DNA from: an uncultured Aquimarina sp.
GTDB taxonomy: Bacteria; Bacteroidota; Bacteroidia; Flavobacteriales; Flavobacteriaceae
Assembly: GCA_947496355.1 (NCBI GenBank)
Contig: CANMCO010000004.1
Span: 310,001-374,000, forward strand
Direction of reading: 5' to 3'
Length of the DNA: 64,000 nucleotides
The number at the start of each line of letters is the position of its first letter. The first letter of the stretch is position 1. Below the pieces are notes generated by a model. The model had not been told where the DNA came from and did no database searches. It saw only the letters and a list, made by a program, of their open reading frames with translations. A program made the position numbers and the translations under genes. Below, in pieces: positions 53,057 through 63,451 of the stretch.

Positions 53057-54622
53057 TTAAGATATTAACGGTAATTTAATTATAAATGTGGAGCCTTTTC
53101 CCCTTTCGCTCTCCACCCATATTTGACCATGATGGTCATCAATTATTCTTTTTACGTATGTTAATCCCAATCCGTGACCTTTTACATTGTGCAAATCTCC
53201 TGTATGTTCCCTAAAGAATTTTTCAAAGATCTTTTTCTGTGCAACTTTACTCATTCCTATTCCTTGGTCTCTAATCTTAAGAATAATACTATTTTTTATA
53301 TTTTCAGTATATATATCAATTTTTGGTTCTTGCTCTGAATATTTAGTGGCATTATCCAAAATATTTACTACAACATTAGTCAAATGACTATCATTAGCCA
53401 GTATTGTAGTTTTAAGAGCTCCTAAATGTGTTTTTATATATCCTTCTCTATTTTCTACAATTAAAGAAACATGTGTGACAGCATCCTCAATAACATCATG
53501 AAGATCTTGCTTCTCTTTCTTTATATTAAGCTCATTCTTTTCTAACTGAGATATTCTTAATACATTTTCAACCTGTGCATGCATTCTCTTATTTTCTTCT
53601 CGAATCATATCCATATATCGCTGCACCTTTTGCGGATCTCCTTCTATTTTTGGATTTTTAATAGAATCTAACGCCAAGTTGATTGTTGCAATTGGTGTTT
53701 TTAACTCATGAGTCATATTATTAATAAAATCCGTTTTAATCTGTGATATCTGCCGTTGCTGCATAAGCTGCGACAATGCACTAGAATAAGCAATTACAAT
53801 AATCAAAGTAAAAATTATTGATAATATGGCCATTCCTTTAATAGTAGAAAGAACATATTGCTTTTTTCCAGTAAAATTAACATATAGCTGATACTCACTC
53901 ACACCCTCATCATCTACAAAAAGAGGTATCGCATATGTTGTTGGATAATCCAAACTAAAATCGTCAGAACGTACTTTTGTTGCTAAAGCATTACTATATA
54001 TTGCGTATTCATAATCTACCTTTATATCACGCTCTTCGAGCTCTTTTTTAAGCAAATACTCTATCTCTTTCCTTTGAACTCTTCTATGTATGGGTATGAA
54101 ACTTGCAATTTCTCCTATTACAATTTCATAATCCCTTCTTTGAAGATCTGTCAAACCTTGTATCCTCTCCAACTTAGATTCAGAACTTTCTTTGGCAAAA
54201 TCATCCTGAACGTCTTGTGCTGAAATATCCACATTACGATTTAGAATATTTTTTAACTTTACCGTATCAATATTAAAGTTTATAAAAGACGAAAACAACT
54301 TATAATCTTCTTCCAAAATACCGTTTGCATAAGCAAATGATCTCGTAGTATTATCTATACTAATATCTAAAAGTTGTCGTATTGTTTTATTATCTGGTTC
54401 TTCTATGCTATCAAGAATTCCCTGTAAAGGAAAAAACATCTCTTCAAACTCTCTATACTGAATCCCATTGGAAACAGATATTAATATTTGTTTAGCATTA
54501 AAAGAAAACTGTTCTTTATTATTTTCAACCGTGTTGTTAATCCAATATCCCTGAACGAAAATAATCCCGATTAATGATAAACTCATCAGGATTATCAGTA
54601 ATACGAATAACCTTTTATTCAT
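53057..54622 (-). CDS. rprX: Sensor histidine kinase, RprX-like
   Basis: 521 residues. One N-terminal membrane helix (about 5-28), a periplasmic sensor domain of about 230 residues and a second helix (about 260-282) come first. The kinase core has THELKTP with phosphoacceptor H305, an N-box (NILDNATKYS), and G-boxes DQGIGM and HGLGLTYV. It should phosphorylate the RprY-like regulator three bases downstream. A TACTTTTG box ends five bases before the ATG, so the leader is very short. Confidence 0.91.
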   Translation of the reverse strand: MNKRLFVLLIILMSLSLIGIIFVQGYWINNTVENNKEQFSFNAKQILISVSNGIQYREFEEMFFPLQGILDSIEEPDNKTIRQLLDISIDNTTRSFAYANGILEEDYKLFSSFINFNIDTVKLKNILNRNVDISAQDVQDDFAKESSESKLERIQGLTDLQRRDYEIVIGEIASFIPIHRRVQRKEIEYLLKKELEERDIKVDYEYAIYSNALATKVRSDDFSLDYPTTYAIPLFVDDEGVSEYQLYVNFTGKKQYVLSTIKGMAILSIIFTLIIVIAYSSALSQLMQQRQISQIKTDFINNMTHELKTPIATINLALDSIKNPKIEGDPQKVQRYMDMIREENKRMHAQVENVLRISQLEKNELNIKKEKQDLHDVIEDAVTHVSLIVENREGYIKTHLGALKTTILANDSHLTNVVVNILDNATKYSEQEPKIDIYTENIKNSIILKIRDQGIGMSKVAQKKIFEKFFREHTGDLHNVKGHGLGLTYVKRIIDDHHGQIWVESERGKGSTFIIKLPLIS

Positions 54623-54626
54623 AGAT

Positions 54627-54634
54627 CAAAAGTA
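54627..54634 (-). promoter_or_regulatory. TAnnTTTG box of rprXY
   Basis: TACTTTTG on the minus strand, five bases before the ATG of the kinase gene; a nearly leaderless message would result. No -33 TTG in range. Confidence 0.4.
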
Positions 54635-54706
54635 AGACTTTAACATTTAGCTACTTTACGGTTTAACCAAATGTTAACAAAATGAAAGATTCGTACTACA
54701 ACGGCC

Positions 54707-55285
54707 TTAGGAAGATATTTCTTTGTGAATTCTATACACTTGACTTTCAGTTTCTTCTAAATCTGTATTGTATATAACAAAATCGGCCAATGGTATTTTT
54801 TGAGAATCCTCCCATTGATTATTCATTCTAGACAAAACCTGTTTCTCTGTAATTTGATCTCTTTCTAAAACTCTCTTAATTCTAGTTTCCAAAGGTGCTG
54901 AAACCAAAATTGTATAATCGCACTGCTTATACCCATCATTCTCAAATAAAATAGCAGCTTCCTTTATCACATAGTTACCAATTTGCTTGTCTTTCCATAT
55001 TTTGAAATGACTAGCTACAGCCGGATGAACTATCTCATTCAATTTATCGAGTTTTGACCTGTTATTAAAAACCATATTTGCTATATATGGCCTATTTAGT
55101 TCTCCTTCACGGTACGAATCAACACCCAATAAATCAATAATTTGTTCTCGCACAGTTTTGTCATTACTCATAAGTTTTTTAGCCTCATCATCTGCAATGT
55201 AAACTGCAACTCCTAGTTGATGAAACATTTTTGCAACTGTAGATTTCCCACTACCTATCCCGCCCGTAAGACCTACCACTTTCAT
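54707..55285 (-). CDS. coaE: Dephospho-CoA kinase
   Basis: 192 residues. It performs the last step of coenzyme A synthesis, phosphorylating the 3'-hydroxyl of dephospho-CoA. P-loop GGIGSGKST is at 8-16, with IADDEAKKL and EAAILFENDGY as further family blocks. It follows the YbbR gene in the same direction. The coaBC gene lies about 6 kb upstream on the same strand. Confidence 0.95.
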   Translation of the reverse strand: MKVVGLTGGIGSGKSTVAKMFHQLGVAVYIADDEAKKLMSNDKTVREQIIDLLGVDSYREGELNRPYIANMVFNNRSKLDKLNEIVHPAVASHFKIWKDKQIGNYVIKEAAILFENDGYKQCDYTILVSAPLETRIKRVLERDQITEKQVLSRMNNQWEDSQKIPLADFVIYNTDLEETESQVYRIHKEISS

Positions 55286-55373
55286 TCGTTTACATGTATT
55301 AGTTTCTTATTAAAAAATTTGTGTGATGTATATAAGAAATTGTTCTAATTAGAATTCAAACATTTAATCAAGT

Positions 55374-56342
55374 CTATTTCAAGTTCTTTTTTAAAACAAC
55401 AAATTGAATTTGTTTTTCTTGTAGACGAACATCATGAATAGAACTAGGTTTATCTGCTAATTCCAGGGTTAAAAAGGAACTCTCTTCTGAAGCTTTAGCG
55501 TAATCGGCAACTACCATAAAATCACGAGAGCTTATTTCATTATACTTATCTAATCCTACTCTATACACCACCGTAATGTCTTTTGGAAAAATCTTAATCT
55601 CTATTCCTTCAGGGACATTGTTCAAGGTTATAGGCACTCTCTGGTTTCCTTCAGTAAACTTGCTAACCAAAATCTTTGCTTCAACCTTATCTGGAGTTAC
55701 CATAACGTTAGGAGGTAATTCTATTGTATTTATGTTAAGCTCAGATAAATGATCAACATTTACCCCTTCAAGACTTAAAAAATCTGTGCTTATTGATTGA
55801 ATTGTATCAATAATCTTTGATGGACCACTTATTGTTATAGAATCTGGGGCAATTACCAGTCCTTTATCGCTACCATACCCTGCTGCATACTGAATATCTT
55901 GTTCAAGATTAACCGGAATTTTTTTCTCTAAATTAATATCAAGCTGCAATCTTAATGTGTCCTTTTGTACAGATAGTACTCGTCCTTTAAAATCTAATTT
56001 ATTCTTCAATATTTTAGATTCTTTGTCAATATAAAAGTAGTAGTCATCTTGATTATTTGCCACGGCATCCTCTACGTTAAGCTCAAGCGTTGGCTTCTTC
56101 CAATTATGGCCCATCAACCTAAAACCATTGCCATTAAGTGTCATCCTCAATATCTGGTCACTTTGGTCATTAAATATTTTGCCTTCCGGAAGGTTTGTAT
56201 ATCTAACACCAACTTCTACTTCTTGCGTATAATTCTTTGAAAACTGTATTAACAACCATAAAACAGAAGTGAATATTAAAAAAAACAAAAAGGTTTTTAC
56301 ACTATTTTTTTTGAATGAAAAATTCTTTTTTCTACTTGACAT
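55374..56342 (-). CDS. YbbR-like domain protein
   Basis: 322 residues. A basic N-terminus (SSRKKNFSFKKNS) is followed by one membrane helix (about 15-33) and several YbbR-type beta domains facing outwards (for example VTISGPSKIIDTIQSI). YbbR domains in other phyla regulate the diadenylate cyclase CdaA, but in Bacteroidota the gene usually lies beside coaE, as here, and its role is not established. Confidence 0.85.
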   Translation of the reverse strand: MSSRKKNFSFKKNSVKTFLFFLIFTSVLWLLIQFSKNYTQEVEVGVRYTNLPEGKIFNDQSDQILRMTLNGNGFRLMGHNWKKPTLELNVEDAVANNQDDYYFYIDKESKILKNKLDFKGRVLSVQKDTLRLQLDINLEKKIPVNLEQDIQYAAGYGSDKGLVIAPDSITISGPSKIIDTIQSISTDFLSLEGVNVDHLSELNINTIELPPNVMVTPDKVEAKILVSKFTEGNQRVPITLNNVPEGIEIKIFPKDITVVYRVGLDKYNEISSRDFMVVADYAKASEESSFLTLELADKPSSIHDVRLQEKQIQFVVLKKNLK

Positions 56343-56351
56343 AAATGATAT

Positions 56352-57356
56352 TTACTTTGAAAAAAACAATTTCGCAAATTGCTCTTCGGGGACTCTTTTC
56401 AATAGATGAATATAATAATAAGATTTTAGGAATCCTTTTCCATATCCATAAAATTGTATCAAAACTGCTAAAATCGACTGTAAACCAATAGAAACATTTT
56501 CAAACCTAATTGTTGCACCAAGAAATATCAGAATAAAGTATAGCCCCAACATTGCCAAAAAATGCCACCATCCTAAGAACGCAAATATGATCGCAAATAT
56601 GATATAACCAATAAAAGCAAGGGGAAACCAATAGGTTATCTTTGCCGTTTCTGGATGCCATTTATTTAAGATTGGTCGTACGAGTCCAAACTTATTCACC
56701 TGTATATAGAATTTTTTCCAAGAGATTCTTCTTTTATGAAAAACCAAAGCATCTGAAATTAATGCTGTATCATATCCTAATTTCCATAATCTTATGGTAA
56801 GATCCGGGTCTTCTCCTGGATGTATATCACCAAAACCTCCTGAAGCTTGAAAAGCTTCTTTAGATAACCCCATATTAAAACTGCGAGGTTGAAATCTATT
56901 CATTGTACCTTTACGACCTCTAATGCCTCCTGTTGTAAGATAAGAGGTCATACTATAACTTATCGCTTTTTGAAGATTCGAAAAGCTTTTATGTGCATCA
57001 TCAGGACCGCCATAACAATGCACAAATTTTTTGTTTAAAAACTCATCTGCCCTAGACAAATAATCATTGGGTAAAATCACATCGCTATCCAAAATAATAA
57101 AATAGTTACCTTTTGCTTTGCGCATTCCATAATTGCGCGAATCTCCCGGGCCAGTGTTTGGTTTTTGATAATAGCTTATTGACAGCTTATCTTTAAAAGA
57201 TTCAACAACATGCTCTGAAGTCTCTGAAGATCCATCTTCAATGATTACAATTTCGTATTCCCCAGTATACTTCATCGCTTGCATACTTTGCAGTAACTCA
57301 TCAATCTCCTGCGGCCTGTTATATACTGGTACAATAAAAGAAAAGTGTATCTTCAT
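56352..57356 (-). CDS. Glycosyltransferase family 2 protein
   Basis: 334 residues. The GT-A fold has FIVPVYNRPQEI at the N-terminus, IIEDGSSE, a metal-binding ILDSDVILP, and the ED pair in HPGEDPDLTIRLW. Two or three C-terminal membrane helices (about 235-300) anchor it. It probably transfers a sugar to a lipid or surface glycan; donor and acceptor are unknown. It lies between fabI and the YbbR gene, nine bases before the latter. Confidence 0.9.
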   Translation of the reverse strand: MKIHFSFIVPVYNRPQEIDELLQSMQAMKYTGEYEIVIIEDGSSETSEHVVESFKDKLSISYYQKPNTGPGDSRNYGMRKAKGNYFIILDSDVILPNDYLSRADEFLNKKFVHCYGGPDDAHKSFSNLQKAISYSMTSYLTTGGIRGRKGTMNRFQPRSFNMGLSKEAFQASGGFGDIHPGEDPDLTIRLWKLGYDTALISDALVFHKRRISWKKFYIQVNKFGLVRPILNKWHPETAKITYWFPLAFIGYIIFAIIFAFLGWWHFLAMLGLYFILIFLGATIRFENVSIGLQSILAVLIQFYGYGKGFLKSYYYIHLLKRVPEEQFAKLFFSK

Positions 57357-57401
57357 ATTACAAAATTAAATTATAGCGCTTACCTCATAAACGATATAAC
57401 C

Positions 57402-57433
57402 AAAAAATCCCATTACCGATTAAGAATGGGATT
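57402..57433 (-). terminator. Terminator of fabI
   Basis: Minus-strand stem AAATCCCATT / AATGGGATTT with a nine-base loop and six T. It separates fabI from the glycosyltransferase gene. Confidence 0.75.
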
Positions 57434-57466
57434 TATTTGATATTACATTAGTTATCCTAGGGGTTT

Positions 57467-58285
57467 TTATTCCTCATCCATAAACTTATCCATAACCAAT
57501 TGACTTACTCCCATATTAGAGAAACCACCATCATGATATAAGTTTTGTAATGTTACTTTTTTAGTCAAATCAGAAAACATTGTTACTGTATAATCTGCAC
57601 ATTCACCTGCGGTAGCATTACCAAGAGGAGACATTTTATCTGCATATTCTATAAACCCATCAAAACCTTTTACTCCTTTTCCTGCTGTTGTAGGTGTTGG
57701 CGATTGCGAAATTGTATTTACTCGTACTTTTTTATCTCTTCCAAAGAAATATCCAAAACTACGTCCTATTGATTCTAAATATGCTTTATTATCAGCCATA
57801 TCATTATAATCGGGAAAAACTCGTTGTGCTGCCATATATGTTAAAGCCACAATACTCCCCCACTCATTCATTGCATCTTTTTTATATAAAGTCTGCATTG
57901 TTTTATGGAAAGAAAGTGCAGACACATCCCAGCCTTTTTCACTAAATCCGTAATTAAGATCTGTATAGTGACGTCCTTTTCTAACATTTACTGACATCCC
58001 AATAGAATGTAAAACAAAATCTATTTTACCTCCTAAAATCTCCATTGATTTTTCTACAAGGTTTTCCAGATCCTCTAGTGAGGTTGCATCTGCCGGTATT
58101 ACCTGAGAATTGGTTTTCTCTGCCAAGGTATTAATAGCCCCCATACGCATTGCTACAGGCGCATTAGTAAGAACAAAACTACCACCTTCTTCAAAGACAC
58201 GTTCTGCCGTTTTCCAAGCAATTGAACTTTCATCAAGTGCTCCAAAAATAATCCCTCTTTTACCTTTTAATAAATTGTGTGACAT
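57467..58285 (-). CDS. fabI: Enoyl-[acyl-carrier-protein] reductase (NADH), FabI
   Basis: 272-residue atypical SDR that reduces the enoyl-ACP double bond in fatty-acid elongation. Features are GKRGIIFGALDESSIAW (the FabI-type cofactor loop), LHSIGMS, and the catalytic tyrosine and lysine in DYNDMADNK. It is full length. It is transcribed alone, with a terminator downstream. Confidence 0.95.
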   Translation of the reverse strand: MSHNLLKGKRGIIFGALDESSIAWKTAERVFEEGGSFVLTNAPVAMRMGAINTLAEKTNSQVIPADATSLEDLENLVEKSMEILGGKIDFVLHSIGMSVNVRKGRHYTDLNYGFSEKGWDVSALSFHKTMQTLYKKDAMNEWGSIVALTYMAAQRVFPDYNDMADNKAYLESIGRSFGYFFGRDKKVRVNTISQSPTPTTAGKGVKGFDGFIEYADKMSPLGNATAGECADYTVTMFSDLTKKVTLQNLYHDGGFSNMGVSQLVMDKFMDEE

Positions 58286-58369
58286 TTAGTTGTAAATTAA
58301 AGTATAGTTATACAATCGGTAAAGATAACAAAACGACCCTAACCGTAGTTAAACAAAATGAATTTTAGT

Positions 58370-60025
58370 TTAATTATATAGTAATGATTTTGCATGTGTT
58401 AATGCAGAATCTGAAATATCTTTTCCTCCAATCATTTCGGCAATTTCATGAATTCGTTCTTCTTCACTCAACAACTTAAGCTGTGTAACTGTAGTATTAT
58501 CAATATCTTCTTTATACACTTTATAATGACTTTGCCCGTTTGCGGCTATCTGTGGTAAATGTGTGATACTAAAAACTTGTAAATTCTTACTCATATCCAT
58601 CATTAAATCAGCCATTTTATGAGCTACCTCACCAGAAACTCCAGTATCTATTTCATCAAAGATGATCGTTGGCAGTTGAGCGTATCTAGAAAGAATAGCC
58701 TTGATAGCTATCATAATTCTTGACAACTCCCCTCCTGAAGCTACTTTCTTAAGCTGCCCATAAGACCCTCCCTTATTGGCAGAAAACAAAAATTCAAGAA
58801 CTTCTTTTCCATTGGTTAAATAGTTATCCTGCAATTCTAGAGATGCTTTAAAACTTGCATTTGGCATTCCCAAAGACTTAAGAATACTCTCTAATTCTTC
58901 AGTTAATTGAGGCAATGCTTTCTTTCTTTTACTATGAATTTTTTCTGCAACCTCATCTAGTTGAGATTGAATCGTAGACATCTCTTCTTTCAGTTTTTCT
59001 ATATCTTCTGAAAGAGACTCTGTTTTAGAAACTTTTTCCTGCAACTCCTGTGTTATCAAAATAAGTTCATCAACTGTAGAGACACTATGTTTGACTTGCA
59101 AATTATGTAATAACTGCAATCGCTGCCCCGTTTCTTCTAATTGTTGCGGGTCTGCTTCTAATCTTTCTAATTCATTTAACAGAGATAGCTGTATATCATC
59201 TAATTCGATATAAACACTCTGAATTCTTTCTGAAAGTTCTTTTAACGAGCCAGAATACGATTCTATTTTAGAGAGATTGGTTTTGATTGTATTTAACTGA
59301 TCTGAGACCCCTATTTCTTCTGAAGTAACTAACGAAATCGATCCCGATAATCGTTCCTGAATTTCTTCTATATTATTAAGCTGTTCGTAACGTTCTTCTA
59401 ACTCCTGTAATTCCCCAGCTTTAAGTTTGGCGTCTTCTAGCTCTTTTAAGAGAAATGAATTATAATCATACTCTTTAGTAAACGTATCTTGACTTGAAAC
59501 AAGAGTATTTAGTTCTTTTTCTTTCTTTTTAAGTAGCCCTAACCCCCTTTTATAAGATTCTATTTCGCGATCTGCTTCTGCCAATGCATCTAACACCTCG
59601 AATTGAAAATCGTTGGTTGTTACCTCTAATGTTTGATGTTGGCTATGAATATCTATCAATCGCGAACCAAGTCGAACCAGAGATTGTAATGTAACCGGAG
59701 TATCATTAATAAAAGCTCTAGATTTTCCTGAAGGAAGAATCTCTCTTCTAATAATGGTTTCATGCTCATAATCTAATTCCTCCTCGTCAAAAAAGGAATC
59801 TAGATTATATTGTTTTATACTAAAAACCCCCTCAATCACACATTTTTGAGTACTATCTTTAACGCTACTAAGATCAGCTCTCTTACCAAGAAGTAATCCT
59901 AACGCACCTAATAACAAAGATTTACCAGCCCCTGTTTCTCCCGTAATAGTAATTAAACCAGAATCAAAAGAGACTTGTAGCTGTTCGATTAAAGCAAAGT
60001 TTTTTATAGAAAGACCTCTAAGCAA
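58370..60025 (-). CDS. recN: DNA repair protein RecN
   Basis: 551-residue SMC-like ATPase that acts in double-strand-break repair. Walker A GETGAGKS is at 29-36. Long coiled coils (about 150-365) flank the middle, and the C-terminal half has the signature KKVASGGELSRIMIA and Walker B IIFDEIDTGVSG. The likely start is a TTG at 60025; no ATG lies before the conserved IKNFALIE segment. Confidence 0.95.
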   Translation of the reverse strand: MLRGLSIKNFALIEQLQVSFDSGLITITGETGAGKSLLLGALGLLLGKRADLSSVKDSTQKCVIEGVFSIKQYNLDSFFDEEELDYEHETIIRREILPSGKSRAFINDTPVTLQSLVRLGSRLIDIHSQHQTLEVTTNDFQFEVLDALAEADREIESYKRGLGLLKKKEKELNTLVSSQDTFTKEYDYNSFLLKELEDAKLKAGELQELEERYEQLNNIEEIQERLSGSISLVTSEEIGVSDQLNTIKTNLSKIESYSGSLKELSERIQSVYIELDDIQLSLLNELERLEADPQQLEETGQRLQLLHNLQVKHSVSTVDELILITQELQEKVSKTESLSEDIEKLKEEMSTIQSQLDEVAEKIHSKRKKALPQLTEELESILKSLGMPNASFKASLELQDNYLTNGKEVLEFLFSANKGGSYGQLKKVASGGELSRIMIAIKAILSRYAQLPTIIFDEIDTGVSGEVAHKMADLMMDMSKNLQVFSITHLPQIAANGQSHYKVYKEDIDNTTVTQLKLLSEEERIHEIAEMIGGKDISDSALTHAKSLLYN

Positions 60026-60194
60026 AGGATAGAAAGATTTTTATAGTTTTTCAAAAAGTAAATATACTACAGTTTTAAAGAAGATTTCATTTGTTCTTTT
60101 CTATTTTTTTAGATAGAATTTCAAATTGTGTAGTAGTAATAGTTAAAGATGATTATAAAGCTCAAAAATGTCTATTTAAAAACAACTTCTTTTA

Positions 60195-61082
60195 TTAAAA
60201 CTTTATATCCTTCCAGTTTTCGGCATATGTTGGTGCTATTTTATTCAGAACCCTTATGGTCTCGGCGATATTAACAGAAGGTCCTCCTGAAAGAATACTT
60301 GAAACCTCATCTGCTTTGGCGTCAAAAAATACTCTCATTATATATGAATTAGGTCTTACATTGTGAAGGTCCTCAAGAGATTCCATAGCCTTAGTAACAT
60401 TTTGTTTTCCTTGTTTCACGTTATTATACATAACATCCAATCCTTCTCTGTGATACGTATACATTGCAGATCTATACCCATCATAGGTACCTGATAACAG
60501 ATCATCATTTAATCTGAATCTGGATTGATTTCCGTCTTGAGCATTCCATCCCAATCGATTACTAGTTTGAGCATTACCAACGATATTTTTAGCTTCCTGA
60601 AAATAGCTAGTACCGCTATTTAATTCAAAAGTATCTGCATCTACCCCTAAAATTGTATATAAATAGTAGGCTAAAACAGAAATAAGATTTGAGTCGTAGT
60701 TATTTGAATTATAATTTAAAGGCTGAAATTCGAGATAGTTAAAATTAAATTGCTTGTCATTAATATTAAAAATTGTAGTCGTAAAATTAGATCCATACAC
60801 TGGGCGTGAAGCCTGTACTTGTATTGTTGCAGAGAAAGCATCATTATCATAATCAGCTATCGTAATGAAGAAACTACAATTGATTCTCTCTTCTGTACGA
60901 TAATCTACGGTCGTCCAGGTCGTATTATTTATAAACTCTGTCAAAGAACGTTCTAATGTCTTAAATACCTGCAAATTAGGAGTAGTTGTTTGTTCTGCAT
61001 TTACTACTACTGTGGCATTAAACTCCTGAGCAGATAAATTAAAACCTAACACTAGCAATATTATGAGGAAGAATCTATTCAT
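60195..61082 (-). CDS. Secreted DUF4835 family protein
   Basis: 295 residues with a signal peptide (about 1-18, ending LSAQ). It matches the Bacteroidota-specific DUF4835 family, which lies next to coaBC in many genomes, as here. Beta strands come first (FNATVVVNAEQTTTPNLQVF) and a helical second half follows. The function is unknown. Its ATG overlaps the end of coaBC by eight bases, so it belongs to the bamD-rpoZ-coaBC unit. Confidence 0.9.
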   Translation of the reverse strand: MNRFFLIILLVLGFNLSAQEFNATVVVNAEQTTTPNLQVFKTLERSLTEFINNTTWTTVDYRTEERINCSFFITIADYDNDAFSATIQVQASRPVYGSNFTTTIFNINDKQFNFNYLEFQPLNYNSNNYDSNLISVLAYYLYTILGVDADTFELNSGTSYFQEAKNIVGNAQTSNRLGWNAQDGNQSRFRLNDDLLSGTYDGYRSAMYTYHREGLDVMYNNVKQGKQNVTKAMESLEDLHNVRPNSYIMRVFFDAKADEVSSILSGGPSVNIAETIRVLNKIAPTYAENWKDIKF

Positions 61083-62286
61083 TTTTTAGTAGATTGATTT
61101 CGTTGAATATATCTTTAGCAACTTCTGACTTTGTTTTTAATTCAAACGCTTTAACTTCTAATTTATGATTAATTAAGCTCACTTTATTAGTTTGCCCCTT
61201 AAAACCGGCCCCCTTATCATTTAATGAATTAAGAACAATTAAGTCTAAGTTCTTTTTCTTGAGTTTATTTTTTGCATTTTCTTCCTCATTTTCAGTCTCT
61301 AAAGCAAACCCAACCAAAAACTGGTCTTTCTTTTCACCTCCCATCCATTTAAGAATATCCTTTGTTCGTTCTAGTTCTATAGAAAACTCGGTATCTGCCT
61401 TCTTAATTTTTTGATTTGATATAGACTTCGGTCTATAGTCGGCGACAGCTGCTGATGCAATTGCAATATTACAGTTTTTATATTCTGAAACCACAGCTTG
61501 ATACATATCTTCTGCGCTTACAACGTTAGTCACATTAATATTACTGTGCTCAACTTTTAATGCAGATGGTCCTAGAACCAAATTAACATTAGCTCCAAGA
61601 TTAGCCGCAGTTTTGGCGAGTTCAACCCCCATTCTACCACTAGAATGATTACCTATAAATCGTACAGGATCGATCGCTTCATATGTAGGGCCAGCGGTTA
61701 TTAGCACCTTTTGACCTTTTAAAGGAAGGTTATTTAAAATATCTTTTTCGATAAAATCAACAATTGTTGAAGGCTCTGCCATTCTCCCTTTACCCACTAA
61801 ACCACTTGCCAATTCGCCAGATTCTGAAGGAATCATAATATTCCCAAATTCTTGTAATTTTTTAAAAGTTTCGTATGTAGAAGGATGATTATGCATATCC
61901 AAATCCATGGCAGGAGCAAAATACACTGGGCATTTTGCAGACAAATAAGTAGCAAGTAATAAATTATCGCTATTACCTGTTGCCATTTTTGATAATGTAT
62001 TGGCTGTTGCGGGTGCAATAATCATCAAGTCTGCCCATAATCCCAAGTCAACATGATTATTCCACACTGCATTTTCATCCTCTTCATCAAAAAAAGAAGA
62101 ATGAACAGGGTTTTTGGATAGTGTAGATAGGGTAAGCGGTGTAACAAAATCTTTGGCCGCTGGTGTCATTACAACTTGAACTTCTGCTCCGGTTTTAATA
62201 AATAATCGCACCAGAGCGGCAGCTTTATAAGCAGCAATACCAGCGGTAACACCAATTAAAATCTTTTTACCGCTTAAGATAGACAT
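61075..62286 (-). CDS. coaBC: Phosphopantothenoylcysteine decarboxylase/synthetase CoaBC
   Basis: 403-residue bifunctional enzyme of coenzyme A synthesis. The N-terminal flavoprotein CoaC domain (about 1-185) has GVTAGIAAYKA, the NHVDLG histidine, PAMDLDM and the lid-like GLVGKGRMAEP. The C-terminal CoaB domain has ITAGPTYEAIDPVRFIGNHS and the AAVADYRP segment. It is four bases downstream of rpoZ. Confidence 0.96.
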   Translation of the reverse strand: MSILSGKKILIGVTAGIAAYKAAALVRLFIKTGAEVQVVMTPAAKDFVTPLTLSTLSKNPVHSSFFDEEDENAVWNNHVDLGLWADLMIIAPATANTLSKMATGNSDNLLLATYLSAKCPVYFAPAMDLDMHNHPSTYETFKKLQEFGNIMIPSESGELASGLVGKGRMAEPSTIVDFIEKDILNNLPLKGQKVLITAGPTYEAIDPVRFIGNHSSGRMGVELAKTAANLGANVNLVLGPSALKVEHSNINVTNVVSAEDMYQAVVSEYKNCNIAIASAAVADYRPKSISNQKIKKADTEFSIELERTKDILKWMGGEKKDQFLVGFALETENEEENAKNKLKKKNLDLIVLNSLNDKGAGFKGQTNKVSLINHKLEVKAFELKTKSEVAKDIFNEINLLKNE

Positions 62287-62290
62287 AGAT

Positions 62291-62623
62291 TTATAGAGAT
62301 TCTGTGTCGGCCTTTGTATTTCTGTGGTAGATCTTATCTTCTAACCATTCTTGAACTGCCAAAGCATGTGGTTTAGGAAGTCTTTCATAAAACTTGGAAA
62401 CCTCTATTTGCTCTTTATTTTCAAAAATCTCTTCTAAACTATCGTTGTAAGTAGCGAACTCATCTAATTTTTCAAGAAGCTCCTTTTTAATATCTGTATT
62501 AATCTGGGTTGCTCTTTTTGATATTATTGAAATTGCCTCGTAAATATTATCTGTTGGCTGATCGATACGATTTTTATCAATAGTAGTCGTGTTAACCGGC
62601 GCATTACTTTTTTTCAAATCCAT
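62291..62623 (-). CDS. rpoZ: DNA-directed RNA polymerase omega subunit
   Basis: 110 residues. It has the Bacteroidota form of omega: the core ISKRATQINTDIKKELLEKL matches the conserved helix region, and an acidic C-terminal extension follows. It sits between bamD and coaBC, an order common in this phylum and one that supports the assignment. Confidence 0.85.
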   Translation of the reverse strand: MDLKKSNAPVNTTTIDKNRIDQPTDNIYEAISIISKRATQINTDIKKELLEKLDEFATYNDSLEEIFENKEQIEVSKFYERLPKPHALAVQEWLEDKIYHRNTKADTESL

Positions 62624-62638
62624 CTTCTACTTTATTTT

Positions 62639-63433
62639 CTATTTATATTGTTCTAATCTTGACTTTATATCTTCTCCTATTACTTCGGCTTTTTGAGTAA
62701 ACTCTCCTCCTGTTCTGTAGTATTTCTTATAGTTATTATAATACCCTAAAGCTACCTCTAAGCGTTCTTCTACCAAGCTTTCGTAACTACCTATGGCCAA
62801 AAGATACTCAGACTCTAATTTGTAATATAGTACATTTTCTCTATAAACAGATCCAGGATAATCCACCAAATAATTATCAAATGTCGCAATTGCAACTTTA
62901 TAATCTTCTCTATGGTGGTATTGTTTAGCTACCTCATAGGCCTTTCTCTCTTTTTTCTCTCTTAGCTCAGAAACCAAAGTGTTAGCTTCTTTTAGATTTT
63001 CGCTATCAGGATAAGTATTAATATAAGCCTGAAGTTTTTCTATTGCTTTTGTAGTTTCCTCTTGATCAAGACTATATCTTGGAGAAAGATAGTAGTAACT
63101 TTTTGCTCCCTTATACGCCGCCTCTTCTTTTTTATCACTATTTGGATATGATTTAGCAAATCTCTCGAATTGATATCCCGCCAAATAATAGTCCTCTAGT
63201 TGATAATATGTGTCAGAATAATAATACATTACTCTTTCTGCTTGAGGTTTACCTCTGTATTGAGGAACAACTTGTTCAAAAAGCACTAATGCCTTTTTAT
63301 ATTTCCCTTCTTTATACAAACTCTCTGCGGCCCTATATTTGACGCCAACATCCTCACTTTTTAACACTTTTTGGTATTCACTACAAGACCCTAGGAGTAA
63401 TACAAAAATGAATAAATACAATAATCTCTTCAT
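62639..63433 (-). CDS. bamD: Outer membrane protein assembly factor BamD
   Basis: 264 residues from the ATG at 63433, with a lipoprotein signal ending LGSC (C17). The mature part has tetratricopeptide-like helices (YKEGKYKKALVLFEQVVP, YYLAGYQFERFAKSYPNS and others). It is part of the BAM complex that inserts beta-barrel proteins. The frame is open to a TTG at 63454, which lies inside the promoter's -7 box. It heads the unit bamD-rpoZ-coaBC-DUF4835. Confidence 0.92.
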   Translation of the reverse strand: MKRLLYLFIFVLLLGSCSEYQKVLKSEDVGVKYRAAESLYKEGKYKKALVLFEQVVPQYRGKPQAERVMYYYSDTYYQLEDYYLAGYQFERFAKSYPNSDKKEEAAYKGAKSYYYLSPRYSLDQEETTKAIEKLQAYINTYPDSENLKEANTLVSELREKKERKAYEVAKQYHHREDYKVAIATFDNYLVDYPGSVYRENVLYYKLESEYLLAIGSYESLVEERLEVALGYYNNYKKYYRTGGEFTQKAEVIGEDIKSRLEQYK

Positions 63434-63451
63434 AGATAAAAAAACATCTGG